DNA from: Anaerolineales bacterium | GTDB taxonomy: Bacteria > Chloroflexota > Anaerolineae > 4572-78 > J111 | NCBI GenBank assembly: GCA_015075185.1 | Contig: JABTUW010000003.1 | Coordinates: forward strand, 1,240,001 to 1,304,000 | Direction of reading: 5' to 3' | DNA: 64,000 nucleotides | Part shown: positions 51,064 through 59,552 of the stretch, in pieces | Layout: each line of letters begins with the position of its first letter | Numbering within the stretch: position 1 is the stretch's first letter | Notes under the pieces: model-generated | What the model was told of the DNA's origin: nothing | The model's input: only the letters and a program-made list of their open reading frames with translations | The model's database searches: none | Program-made: the position numbers and the translations under genes

Positions 51064-51270
51064 ATGGAAGTTGTCACTGTTTCACCCAAATACCAAGTGG
51101 TTATTCCATTGAGTGTTCGGCAATCTCTGGGAATAAAACCTGGTAACAAAGTTCAGGTCATTTTGTATGAAAACCGAATAGAATTAATTCCGCTCCAGCC
51201 TATTAAGAAAATGCGCGGATTTCTCAAAGGAATTGATACAACGATTGAACAAGATGCTGACCGAGTATGA
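51064..51270 (+). CDS. vapB: AbrB/MazE-type antitoxin
   Basis: A 68-residue swapped-hairpin DNA-binding protein. VSPKYQVVIPLSVRQSLGIKPGNKVQVILYENRIELIP is the AbrB/MazE/SpoVT pattern. The C-terminal part (MRGFLKGIDTTIEQDADRV) would wrap the toxin. Its stop overlaps the toxin start (ATGA), as is usual for type II modules. It probably represses its own promoter, at 50997-51025. Confidence 0.92.
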   Translation: MEVVTVSPKYQVVIPLSVRQSLGIKPGNKVQVILYENRIELIPLQPIKKMRGFLKGIDTTIEQDADRV

Positions 51271-51647
51271 ATGTAGTAGACTCATCAGGTTGGCTTGAAT
51301 ATCTGGCAGAAGAGCCAAATGCTGACTTTTTTGCCGCAGCAATTGAGGATATAGAGAATCTAGTTGTGCCGGTGATCAGTCTGTACGAAGTTTTTAAGCG
51401 GGTTTATCAACAACGGGGAGAAAATGATGCGCTCAAGGCAGTCGCTTTAATGATGCAAGGGCGAGTAGTAGATATAGATGCAGAATTAGCGCTAAGCGCG
51501 GCTAAATTGTCGCAGGATCTGTCAATCCCCTTGGCAGATAGTTTGATCCTGGTAACAGCGCGAGTATACCAGGCCACCTTGTGGACCCAAGATGAACATT
51601 TTAAGGACATCTCTGGCGTTCGGTATATCAGCAAGCAGAAGAAGTAA
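51267..51647 (+). CDS. vapC: PIN-domain toxin (VapC)
   Basis: A 126-residue PIN-domain ribonuclease, expected to cleave tRNA or rRNA when freed from its antitoxin. The acidic active site is visible: Asp5 in NVVDSSGWLEYL, Glu about 41 in ISLYEVFKRV, and Asp residues in LSIPLADSLIL and LWTQDEHFKDI. All four PIN acidic positions appear present. The ATG overlaps the antitoxin stop. A weak hairpin at 51662-51679 follows. Confidence 0.92.
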   Translation: MNVVDSSGWLEYLAEEPNADFFAAAIEDIENLVVPVISLYEVFKRVYQQRGENDALKAVALMMQGRVVDIDAELALSAAKLSQDLSIPLADSLILVTARVYQATLWTQDEHFKDISGVRYISKQKK

Positions 51648-51661
51648 TGAGTTGAATAAGG

Positions 51662-51686
51662 GATGACCTTGAGGTCATCTGGGCTG
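51662..51686 (+). terminator. Weak hairpin after vapC
   Basis: GATGACC (51662-51668) pairs with GGTCATC (51673-51679) around TTGA, followed by TGGGCTGTTTTC. It may terminate the island's transcript. Confidence 0.4.
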
Positions 51687-51720
51687 TTTTCAATCCGTTG
51701 TTGCCGCTCAAGCGTCAGCC

Positions 51721-52689
51721 TTACTGCGGACCCTGCAGCCCCTCACCCTCCGACTCGCTGCCGGGGGTTGGCTCGCTCGTCGATTCCGAGGTGGGGGTAG
51801 GGGTTTCGCCGGTGGGTTCAACCGTGGCCGTTGTCTCCGGCTCGGCGGTAGGGGAAGTGAAGCTTTCCGGGGTAATCACGGTCGTCTCGACAGGGGCGGC
51901 GGTAGAGCCGGTCTCCGGTTCAGTGGTTTGGAGAGGTTCGGTGGTCACGGTCAGGACGGTCGTTGGGGTAATGGCGGCGGTGGGTGAAATTGCCGGGCGG
52001 GGCGTTGGGGTGGGCGGCTTATTACTCCACAAGCCCAGGTTTCCGGCCCTGGCCTGCTGCTCGGCTTCCAGAATTTCAGCCTGGAAACGGGTGTCGGGTT
52101 CGCTGACGGCGGCCCGAGCCAGGCCCTGCTCAGCCAGGGTAACATTCAGCAGTTCATCGCCCAGGTAGACGTAGCGAAGTAAATTCCCCTCGTCGTCGGT
52201 GTCGCTCTGGTCGCGTTCCAGGCGCACAACCTTCCTGCTGGTCAGTTTCTGATTCACCTCATAGGCGACAATGCCCCAGGGAACGCTGGGAGTGTTGGGC
52301 GGCGCGTCAATGCCAAGGTAGCGGACGGTGTAAGTTTGCCCAGGGGCATCCCCTTCCATGATCACGCTGATCGTATCTCCATCCACAGCGCCGACCACCA
52401 GCGCCCGAACCTCATCGGGCAGGGGGGTGATAGTAGAGGTGGGGCCAGGCGTGAGTTCGGTGGCGGGAATGACGCGGGTGCTGACCGGCGTGGGTTTAGC
52501 GGTAGGCGCGCCAGTGGGCAGCACGACTGTCTCGGCCCGATAGAGCGCGCCGGGCGTCGCCGGGGTGGCTTGAGCACAGGCGGCCAGAAGGCTGGCGAGA
52601 AGGCAAAGTACAAAACAAAGGTGGATTTTACCAACCCTCGCCCCCAGACGGACCAGAACAAAACTGGATTGCTTGAAACTTCTTTTCAT
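51721..52689 (-). CDS. Lipoprotein with staphylococcal-nuclease fold, altered active site
   Basis: About 322 residues from ATG 52689 (MKRSFKQSSF); the frame upstream to 52920 has no signal. Lipobox LASLLAACAQ, then a PT-rich linker, then an SNase domain (about residues 92-235): VVGAVDGDTISV, VRYLGIDAPP, DDEGNLLRYVYL and LNVTLAEQGLARA. The metal Asp of DGDT and the Arg of VRYLGID are kept, but the usual K-E-A and G-R-L positions read I-V-A and G-N-L, so two catalytic residues (Glu43 and Arg87 equivalents) seem lost. A long Thr/Pro/Ser/Glu tail follows. It may bind rather than cleave nucleic acid. Confidence 0.85.
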   Translation of the reverse strand: MKRSFKQSSFVLVRLGARVGKIHLCFVLCLLASLLAACAQATPATPGALYRAETVVLPTGAPTAKPTPVSTRVIPATELTPGPTSTITPLPDEVRALVVGAVDGDTISVIMEGDAPGQTYTVRYLGIDAPPNTPSVPWGIVAYEVNQKLTSRKVVRLERDQSDTDDEGNLLRYVYLGDELLNVTLAEQGLARAAVSEPDTRFQAEILEAEQQARAGNLGLWSNKPPTPTPRPAISPTAAITPTTVLTVTTEPLQTTEPETGSTAAPVETTVITPESFTSPTAEPETTATVEPTGETPTPTSESTSEPTPGSESEGEGLQGPQ

Positions 52690-52817
52690 AATCTTAACCG
52701 GGAGGCGTATTATACCGCTAATAGGCTTTCTCAGAAAATCGGCCTGCCCATTAATTGAACCGCTGAGAGACATGAGGGCGCCGAAAAAAACCGGGGGTGC
52801 GAGCGGGTTCGCAATAA

Positions 52818-52907
52818 CCTCAGTTCGGAGTTTTATTTTCTCGACAGGACCTGCGGCAAGATTGACAGGATAAAAATAGTCAAAAATCTTGTTAATCCTG
52901 CCGTAGG
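52818..52907. repeat. Dispersed repeat, left part of split copy
   Basis: CCTCAGTTCGG through CGACAGGACCTGCGGCAAG and TCAAAAATCTTGTTAATC matches 40136-40220. The match stops at the tandem insertion sequences and resumes at 55409-55440 (CCGTCCATTTTACACAAACATCGAACTC against CTGTCTATTTTGGGCAAAAATGTTGAACTC). Confidence 0.65.
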
Positions 52908-54145
52908 GGTAAGTCTCCATTAAATCGTGATTATTGACACCACTGCTGGACCAAGGCTTGAGGTATGTTTAGATCGCCGCCCCGCTTTTGGGCGGGATCC
53001 AGAATGGAGGTACTGAAAATCAAACAGTTCTGCTACGGTCCAACAGTGATCGGTTAGATTAGCCGCGATGGCCGGAGTTCGTCGTAACCAACGACAGCCC
53101 CTTTAGCCAAGCAGAAAGGCACCCGTAAGCTATCGTGATAGGTGCAAAGTTGTAGAAACAGCCAACGACATGCCATGCCTGCAAGGTTTCCGGTTGTTGG
53201 GCCAGGGCGCGAGTGCGCCGGGTCAAGGAGGCCAAACATTGGCGGAAGGTGGCATTGAGCCTTTCGATATAGGCGGTGTTAATGCCACCCAGACCTTGGC
53301 TGGCCTGGATCAACTGCTGTACCCACCTGCCGGCTGCCCTGCACAATCCGCCGCTGAATAGTCAGTTGTCCGGCTGTTCGCTCTTTGACCACTTGAACAA
53401 TCGCTACCTCCGACCAGGACCACAACTGACACCGCCGAGTTGACCCAACCGAGGCACTTTAGACCGAAAGGCCCGCTGAAAGCTTTAACATAGCTGGGCA
53501 GGCCATCAACGGCCAACAACAGCGGTCGACACAAGGCGATGGCCCGAATTTGGTCAGCCACCGCTTGGATCAAGCCCTTATCTCGGTGGGGACTGATCGC
53601 TCCACCCAACCACAGCCGGGTCGAGATCATCATCGCCATCGCCAGCCACATCGTCCCGCCTTGAGTTTTCACTTTGATCTCGTCGGCCTGAACCTGCTGC
53701 AAGTCAAGTTGGCTCTGGCCCACCGTATGCTCATCACCCGTTGGCAATGTTCTCCGGCTCGCTGCCACCAACTTTGATCGTCCGCTCGTCAAAGCCATAG
53801 GCTGCCACAATCGCTTGCAACGGACAGCCATGGGCCAGCAGGGTCAGCACGATCATCACCAACTGGGTGTCGGTTTTGAGCCGGTAAAGATCGTGCCTTT
53901 ACTGCCCGCAAAGTGGTCTGGCAGACCTCGCACCCATACCGTTGTTCCTGTTGACTATGGACGCTGATGTTACCAGCGCCGACTTGTCCTCTTGCTGGAC
54001 AGTTAAGATTAGGCAAAATATCTGTTGTGGGTTTATCGCTCGCACTCCTGGATTTGGTGTCGGAACCTTCCAGTATGCCCGGTAAACCCACTTTTTTCAA
54101 ATTTCCCTTTCCTGTTCTCTAATCACGCTTTATTGGAGTGTTACC
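52908..54145 (-). mobile_element. Insertion sequence, tandem copy A (IS1-like transposase)
   Basis: Ends: GGTAAGTCTCCATTAAATC then GTGATTA at 52908, and the minus-strand reading of 54145, GGTAACACTCCAATAAAGC then GTGATTA, give an inverted repeat of about 26 bases. GCCGTAGG lies directly before copy A, between copies A and B, and after copy B, as an 8-base target repeat. The element is about 1.24 kb and carries a decayed transposase on the minus strand. Confidence 0.8.
52931..54100 (-). pseudogene. Transposase, copy A, frameshifted
   Basis: Pieces: a TTG start at 54100 and zinc-ribbon region with NLNCPARGQ and CEVCQTT; QADEIKVKTQGGTMWLAMAM (first Asp); PLLLAVDGLPSYVKAF (second Asp, about 53490); AYIERLNATFRQCLASLTRR (Glu, about 53260). 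The pieces lie in different frames and are separated by at least three frameshifts. The D-D-E spacing and N-terminal zinc ribbon suggest an IS1-like family. Confidence 0.75.
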
Positions 54146-54151
54146 GCCGTA

Positions 54152-55398
54152 GGTAAGTCTCCATTAAATCGTGATTATCAGCACCACTGCTGGACCAAAG
54201 CTTGAGTATGTTTAGATCGCCGCCCTCGCTTTTTGGGCGGGATCCAGGGTGATGGAGGTACTCGAAAATCAAACAGTTCCGCCACGGTCCAACAGTGATC
54301 GGTTAAATTAGCCGCGATGGCCGGAGTTCGTCGTAACCAACGACGGCTCCCTTTGGCCAAGTAGAAAGGCACCCGTAAGCTATCGTGATAGGTGCAAAAG
54401 TTGTAGAAACAGCCAACGACATGCCGCCGGCCTGCAAGGTTTCCGGTTGTTGGGCCAGGGCACGAGTGCGCCGGGCCAGGGGATAAGCATTGGCGAAAGG
54501 TGGCATTAAGCCGCTCGATAAAGGCGGTGTTAATGCCGCCCTGGCCTTGACTGGCCTGGATCAGTTGCTGGACCAAGTGCTGGCTACCCTGCACGATCCG
54601 CCGCTGAATGATCAGTTGACCGACCGTCCTTTCTTTGACCACTTGAACAATCGCCACTTCCGACCAAGACCACAGCTGGCACCGGTGAGGTTGACCCAAC
54701 CGAGGCACTTTAGATCGAAATGCCCGCTGAAAGGCTTTGACATAGCTGGGCAGGCCATCTACGGCCAACAGCGGGCGACACAAGGCGATGGCCTGAATTT
54801 GGTCAGCCAGCGCCTGGATCAAGCCTTTGTCTCGATGAGGACTGATCGCGCCACCCAACCACAGCCGGGTCGAGACCATCATTGCCATCGCCAGCCACAT
54901 CGTCCCGCCTTGGGTCTTGACTTTGATTTCATCGGCCTGAACCTGCTGCAAGTTAAGTTGGCTCTGACCCACCGTATGCTCGTGCACCCGTTGGCAATGT
55001 TCTCCGGCTCGCTGCCACCAACTTTGATCGTCCGCTCGTCAAAGCCATAGGCCACCACAATCGCTTGCAACGGACAGCCATCGGCCAGCAGGGTCAGCAC
55101 GATCATCACCAACTGGGCATCGGTTTTGAGCCGATAAAAGATTGTACCTTTACTGGCCGCAAAAGTGGTCTGGCAGACCTCGCACGTATACCGCTGTTCT
55201 TGCTGACTATGGACGCTGATGTTACCAGCACCAACCTGTCCTCTTGCCGGACAGTTCAGATTAGGGCAAAATATCTGTTGTGGGTTTATCGGTCGCACTC
55301 CTGGATTTGGTGTCGGAACCTTCCAGTATGCCCGGTAAACCCACTTTTTTCAAATCTTGCTTTCCTTTCCCCTAATCACGCTTTAGTGGAGTGCTACC
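54152..55398 (-). mobile_element. Insertion sequence, tandem copy B (IS1-like transposase)
   Basis: Same orientation as copy A. Left end GGTAAGTCTCC at 54152 and right end, on the minus strand from 55398, GGTAGCACTCCACTAAAGC then GTGATTA. It is separated from copy A by six bases, GCCGTA. The copies differ at many positions and have different frameshifts, so they decayed separately. GCCGTAGG after copy B (55401-55408) matches the sequence before copy A (52900-52907). Confidence 0.8.
54178..55353 (-). pseudogene. Transposase, copy B, frameshifted
   Basis: Better preserved than copy A. The first frame from about 55353 holds the zinc ribbon CPNLNCPARGQ...CEVCQTTFAASK and a helix-turn-helix-like VAYGFDERTI. 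A second frame, 54178-54987, holds QADEIKVKTQGGTMWLAMAM, LLAVDGLPSYVKAF and AFIERLNATFRQ, that is, the three catalytic acids. Further frame damage occurs around 54300-54500. Confidence 0.78.
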
Positions 55399-55441
55399 CT
55401 GCCGTAGGTCCCGTCCATTTTACACAAACATCGAACTCAGG

Positions 55442-55471
55442 TAAATAAAAATCCCGGCGTTAACCGGGATT
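55442..55471 (-). terminator. Intrinsic terminator of the REC-kinase gene
   Basis: On the minus strand AATCCCGG (55471-55464) pairs with CCGGGATT (55457-55450) around a six-base loop, followed by TTTATTTAC. It lies 60 bases after the stop of the kinase gene. Confidence 0.8.
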
Positions 55472-55532
55472 GAAAGATTCAGAGTGTAGTTACTCCAGGG
55501 ATGAGAAAGTATCCTCTCCAGGATGTCCTTCC

Positions 55533-56777
55533 TTACTGGGCCGGCAGGATAATAAAAAATTTACTGCCGGGCAGTGTCTCCGGGTCATAGCCGCTGCTTT
55601 CTACCCAAATCCGACCGTTGTGGGATTCGATCACGCCCCGGGCGATGGTCAAGCCCAGGCCGGCGCCGCCGCCCATAAATTGAGTTTTGCTGGTGCTGTG
55701 CAGAGCGACGTTTTCGGCGGTGCTGAATTTCTCAAAAATCAGTTTTTGCTTGTCTAAAGCAATCCCAACGCCGGTATCGGTGACGATGATCTGCACAAAG
55801 GTTTGATCCTCGTCGGCAGTTTTGGGCAATAGCCGGGCGCTGATGCTGATCCGGCCTCCATCCGGGGTATACTTGATGGCATTGCTGACAATGCGGGATA
55901 AGGCCGAGTGGAGTTGGTTGGTATCGCCATTAATAATCGGTAAATCTTTGGCAATGTCCGTTTCAATGGTGAGGTTGCGCCCGGCGGCGGCACGGTTCTG
56001 TTCGGTCTCGACCGAATTAAGGATACTCCGCACTGAAACCGGGGCAAATTTTAGATCCTTGTTGGCCAGTTCCATGCGGATAACGCTGACCATATCGTCC
56101 ATAATATCTTTGAGCCGCGCTGCCCCTCTGGCTACGCCGGCCAACAACTCTTTAGCCGTTTCATCCCCATTAATCGCTGGCAGCATTTGTAACATCTGGG
56201 TGTAGCTATGAATCACCGTCAAGGGGGTGCGCAGTTCGTGGGAAGCAACCGAGATAAAGTTGCTTTTGGCCTCTTCAAAGTGTTTAAGCCGCTCGTAAGC
56301 CACCTTTAAATCGTTTAACTTCCGTTCCAGCTCTTCAATCAGGCCGACATTTTGTTCCTTGAGATAATGTTCGCGTTTGGTTGCCGGCGCTTCCGGTTTA
56401 TGGCCGGCAGCGATATATTTGGCCACCGAGGCAATTAATTCTTCAAAATCAAACGGCTTGCTCAGATAGTCATCACAGCCAATGGCTTTAGCTCGCTCCC
56501 GATCATCCATGACATTACGCGCCGTCAAAGCAATAATCGGCACGGTGGTGAGCTGAGCAAAACTGCGAATGCGAGTCACCGCGGTAAAGCCATCCAGATC
56601 AGGCAGGTTGATATCCATCAAAATCAAATCAGGGCGAATCTCGACGGCTTTCTTGATGCCCTCCAGGGCGCTGACAGCGTCGACAACCTGATAACCCTGA
56701 CTTTCCAGGATGCGTCTGACTAAAATTCTGTTTTCGTGAGTGTCTTCAACGTTTAGAATGGTAGTAGATGTACTCAT
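55533..56777 (-). CDS. Hybrid receiver-histidine kinase
   Basis: A 414-residue cytoplasmic protein. An N-terminal receiver (about residues 5-120) has phospho-Asp in LILMDINLPDLDG, Thr in IIALTARN and Lys in YLSKPFD. A coiled coil follows (about 140-170), then HisKA with H-box VASHELRTPLTVIHSYTQML (about 178-197), then HATPase_c with ISNAIKYTPDGG-like IVSNAIKYTPDGG, DTGVGIA and GGGAGLGLTIARGV. The receiver-first order suggests it is itself a target of another kinase. No transmembrane segment. ATG start; the next gene upstream is divergent. Confidence 0.94.
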   Translation of the reverse strand: MSTSTTILNVEDTHENRILVRRILESQGYQVVDAVSALEGIKKAVEIRPDLILMDINLPDLDGFTAVTRIRSFAQLTTVPIIALTARNVMDDRERAKAIGCDDYLSKPFDFEELIASVAKYIAAGHKPEAPATKREHYLKEQNVGLIEELERKLNDLKVAYERLKHFEEAKSNFISVASHELRTPLTVIHSYTQMLQMLPAINGDETAKELLAGVARGAARLKDIMDDMVSVIRMELANKDLKFAPVSVRSILNSVETEQNRAAAGRNLTIETDIAKDLPIINGDTNQLHSALSRIVSNAIKYTPDGGRISISARLLPKTADEDQTFVQIIVTDTGVGIALDKQKLIFEKFSTAENVALHSTSKTQFMGGGAGLGLTIARGVIESHNGRIWVESSGYDPETLPGSKFFIILPAQ

Positions 56778-57172
56778 ATCCGGTTTCTAGACAGTTTGAT
56801 GCACGTAAATAAGTAAAACGAGAATTCGAAGCAGTAAGTGAAATCCGGTTATCTACAAAACAAGGGGTATTTCGCCTCGATGAACGATTACCTGACTTTG
56901 AGGATAAATTTTGGACCAGACCCGTTGAGTCAATCTCTTGACATGATACCATATCTATCCAAAATGAATATAGGATAACCATCCCAACAAGAACTGGCTC
57001 TTACGTTCTTTATCTTTTGGTGATGCTGTCATTATACAACGTTCAAGAGGCACATTCAAAAATACAGGCAGCCTTTTTAGCCAGGTGTTTTTGGCAAATT
57101 CGTCATTCTGGATGGGCAGATTATAATAGTAGCTGAACCTTTTTTCACAAGAAATTCAAAGATGTACGAACT
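56778..57172. other. Divergent intergenic region, no gene seen
   Basis: About 395 AT-rich bases between the divergent REC-kinase and SURF1 genes. A perfect TATAAT at 57122-57127 with a weak -35 (TTCGTC, 57099-57104) may drive the SURF1 gene. TTGACA at 56938-56943 has no well-placed -10. I see no coding frame or RNA gene in it. Confidence 0.45.
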
Positions 57173-57919
57173 ATGCGCAAACTAATGATCGGGCGCTGGC
57201 TACTCAAACATTTGTTAGTCGTGCTCGTCTTAATCATGCTGATCAATCTCGGATTATGGCAGCTTCGCCGACTGGATGAAAAACGGACGTTCAACCGGAA
57301 CATGACTGCCGCTTTTAATCAGCCGGCCATTCCCTTGAGCGATGGCCCCATTAGTCCTGCCGAGCTTCATTTTCGCCGCGTCGCCGTTACCGGCGCCTTC
57401 GACAACGCCCAGGCGATTGTTATTCGCAATCAGCTCCTCGGCGACACACCTGGCCTGCATCTGGTTACGCCGCTCCGCCTCAAGGGCAGCGATCGGGCGG
57501 TGTTGGTTGATCGGGGCTGGATTCCGCGGGGCGACTCGGACCCGGACCCGGCTGACTTAGCGGCCTATGATCTTCCCGGTGAAGTCACCCTGGAAGGTAT
57601 TGCTTACCAAACCCAGACCCGCCCCGGTGGGCTTTCTCCGCTCGACCCGCCCCTCAAGGAAGGTCAGACTCGCCTGGTGGCCTGGTTTCGGGTGGATATC
57701 GAGCGCATCCAGGAACAACTGCCCTACCCGCTCCTGCCTATTTTTATCAGACAACTCCCTGGCCCCCGTGCCGACACTCAAAGTTTACCCCGCCAGGAAA
57801 GTGGACTGACGCTCGACGAGGGGCCGCACCTGGGTTATGCCCTGCAATGGTTCTCGTTTGCTGCGATTCTAGTCGTCACTTATGGGGTGTTTCTACGGCA
57901 AGAACTGCGGAAAGGATGA
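57173..57919 (+). CDS. SURF1-family protein
   Basis: A 248-residue protein involved in cytochrome c oxidase assembly (heme delivery to subunit I in known members). It has an N-terminal helix (about residues 8-29) followed by GLWQLRRLDEK, the family's conserved W-Q-x-x-R motif. RVAVTGAFDNAQAIVIRNQLLGDTPGLHLVTPLRL and AVLVDRGWIPRGDSD are typical strands, and a C-terminal helix (about 222-241) follows HLGYALQWFSFA. The two-helix topology fits. No oxidase genes are adjacent. Confidence 0.93.
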   Translation: MRKLMIGRWLLKHLLVVLVLIMLINLGLWQLRRLDEKRTFNRNMTAAFNQPAIPLSDGPISPAELHFRRVAVTGAFDNAQAIVIRNQLLGDTPGLHLVTPLRLKGSDRAVLVDRGWIPRGDSDPDPADLAAYDLPGEVTLEGIAYQTQTRPGGLSPLDPPLKEGQTRLVAWFRVDIERIQEQLPYPLLPIFIRQLPGPRADTQSLPRQESGLTLDEGPHLGYALQWFSFAAILVVTYGVFLRQELRKG

Positions 57920-58035
57920 GGCGAAGAAACGGGAGGCGAGGATGCGAAGAAAAGAAACATCGCGTCACTACTCACCGCCTCATCGTGTCCCCTATCCTCG
58001 CCTCTCCGCATCACCCCTCCTCTCTGCGCGGGCGA
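57915..58035. repeat. GAGGCGA-type low-complexity repeat
   Basis: AGGATGAGGCGAAGAAACGGG (57915 onwards) and the opposite-strand CTCGCCTCTCCGC (about 57993-58005) form an imperfect inverted repeat between the convergent SURF1 and MttB-family genes. Part of it encodes the Arg/Pro-rich C terminus of the latter. A related GAGGCGAAG unit lies in the pheA C terminus. Confidence 0.45.
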
Positions 58036-59537
58036 GGCCGGCGCGATGAACCTTTAGCGACTGTCCCGGCAGCTCCGGAAGTTTCCAGATGAACCTCCGG
58101 CAGCGTGTCGCCTTCAACCAGGCCGGATTGAATCAGGCGGCGCATTTCGACGACCGCCAGCGGGTCGGTCTCCACAGGCTGGTAGGCGGCTAAAACCCGT
58201 TCAACCTCGGCCAGGGTGCGCTGGTGCAGCGTCGGCTGGCCGGCTTTTTGCCAGTTGTCGCGGTTGAGCCGGTCGAACGTAGGGCCGGGCAAATACATCT
58301 CCTCCGTCCAATATTTCAGGGTGTGATTGGCGACGAGCAGGTGCTGATCCTGCAAAAGCTGGCGCACCAAATCAACTGTGGGTAAATCCTCCATCGGCTT
58401 AAAATCGCGAACAAAGTGGAGCGCCTGGCCGCACAATTCGTTGTCAAACACCAATTTTTCCAGGCTAAAGACCAGCACATAATCCAGCATGCCCGGCCCG
58501 GAGACCGAGTTAACCCCGGCCAGCGCCGCCATAAGGGCGCTGGCAAAGGCTTCAGCGCCGCCCTGGGCGTCCACAAATTTGCTGTCACTTAAAGCCATGT
58601 AAGATTGGGTCGGCAGTCCCAGCGATTTGGCTACCTTGACATACGCCACATCCACCCGCAGCGATTCAACCGCCGCCATCGGCGACGAGGTCGTTTTCAT
58701 ATGAAAAGCTGCCGGCGCGCCGCCAAAGAGCAGAGGCGCGCCCGGCTTAATCAACTGGGCCATGGTCAGTCCGGCCAGCACGTCGGCCACGTGCATGACT
58801 GTTGCGCCCACGGCGGTGACCGGAGCGATCAGGCCCATCAAAGTGACCGGGACCAGCTCGATGGGGATACCCCACTCGACGCAATCAATCAGGTTTTGGC
58901 AGGAGTCGTGGCTGTAGCGGAACATGCCGGTCGGGGTGATGGTAAAGATGCTCAGGGGGCGGGCCACCAAATCGGCTTTGTCGCGCCGAAAGAGCTGCAT
59001 CATCTCGGCCATGCGCGGCGTGCCATGAGCCGTGAAAGCGCCGGAGACAACCGGCTTGAGTGAATTGGTCAAACAATGATACAACCGCCAGGCGTCGGAC
59101 ACCTGGGGTTCGATGTCGCCGGTGGAAAAGGCGGTGGCCAGGTAAGCAATATGAGGCAGACCATCTGCCAGGCGGACGTATTCGATGAAGTCCGCGGTGG
59201 TAGCGGTGCGGGTCTCGCCGGTGCGGTGGTCCAGCACTTTAACCCCGCTGGAGCCGGGCACAAAGTGAACATTGTCGCCGCCCAGGTAGGCATGCGGGTC
59301 GCCGTTCCGATTGTACAGGGTAAACGAGCGGGGGGTACTGGCAATCGCGCGATCCACCTCATCGGGGGGAAAAAGAATCCGCTGGCTGGCCGGGTCTTGC
59401 TTGAAGCCATGATCCAGCAGCCGCTCGCGCAGCGTCTGGCCCATCACCTCGACCCCCACCTCGGCCAAGATCTGCTTGGCCTCGACCAAAATCTGGTTGA
59501 TTAAATTATCTTCGATGATTTCGATGGTGGGCTTCAT
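58011..59537 (-). CDS. Trimethylamine-methyltransferase (MttB) family protein, without pyrrolysine
   Basis: A 508-residue corrinoid-dependent methyltransferase-like TIM barrel. Typical segments are VEVMGQTLRERLLDHG, the RSFTLYNRNGD and VHFVPGSSGVKVLD N-terminal region, and MTTSSPMAAVESLRVDVAYVK-like KTTSSPMAAVE late in the barrel. The frame is open throughout with no internal amber codon, so this is the non-pyrrolysine subgroup, which includes glycine betaine and other quaternary-amine demethylases. No corrinoid protein (MttC-like) or activator gene is adjacent. The last 15 residues are encoded by a repeat. Confidence 0.9.
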   Translation of the reverse strand: MKPTIEIIEDNLINQILVEAKQILAEVGVEVMGQTLRERLLDHGFKQDPASQRILFPPDEVDRAIASTPRSFTLYNRNGDPHAYLGGDNVHFVPGSSGVKVLDHRTGETRTATTADFIEYVRLADGLPHIAYLATAFSTGDIEPQVSDAWRLYHCLTNSLKPVVSGAFTAHGTPRMAEMMQLFRRDKADLVARPLSIFTITPTGMFRYSHDSCQNLIDCVEWGIPIELVPVTLMGLIAPVTAVGATVMHVADVLAGLTMAQLIKPGAPLLFGGAPAAFHMKTTSSPMAAVESLRVDVAYVKVAKSLGLPTQSYMALSDSKFVDAQGGAEAFASALMAALAGVNSVSGPGMLDYVLVFSLEKLVFDNELCGQALHFVRDFKPMEDLPTVDLVRQLLQDQHLLVANHTLKYWTEEMYLPGPTFDRLNRDNWQKAGQPTLHQRTLAEVERVLAAYQPVETDPLAVVEMRRLIQSGLVEGDTLPEVHLETSGAAGTVAKGSSRRPRPRREEG

Positions 59538-59552
59538 CAGCAGACCTTACTC

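Larger units (their letters stand above)
49360..51650. other. AT-richer island
   Basis: By eye this stretch is clearly richer in A and T than both flanks, in coding as well as non-coding sequence. It holds two DUF4230 genes and a VapBC-type module, a composition consistent with recent acquisition. The 190 bases between the DUF4230 pair and vapB contain only the promoter described below. Confidence 0.55.

Noticed and set aside
51064..51647. Abortive-infection or larger defence island around vapBC
   Set aside because: No restriction, CRISPR, CBASS or other defence gene is adjacent; the pair alone does not support that label.
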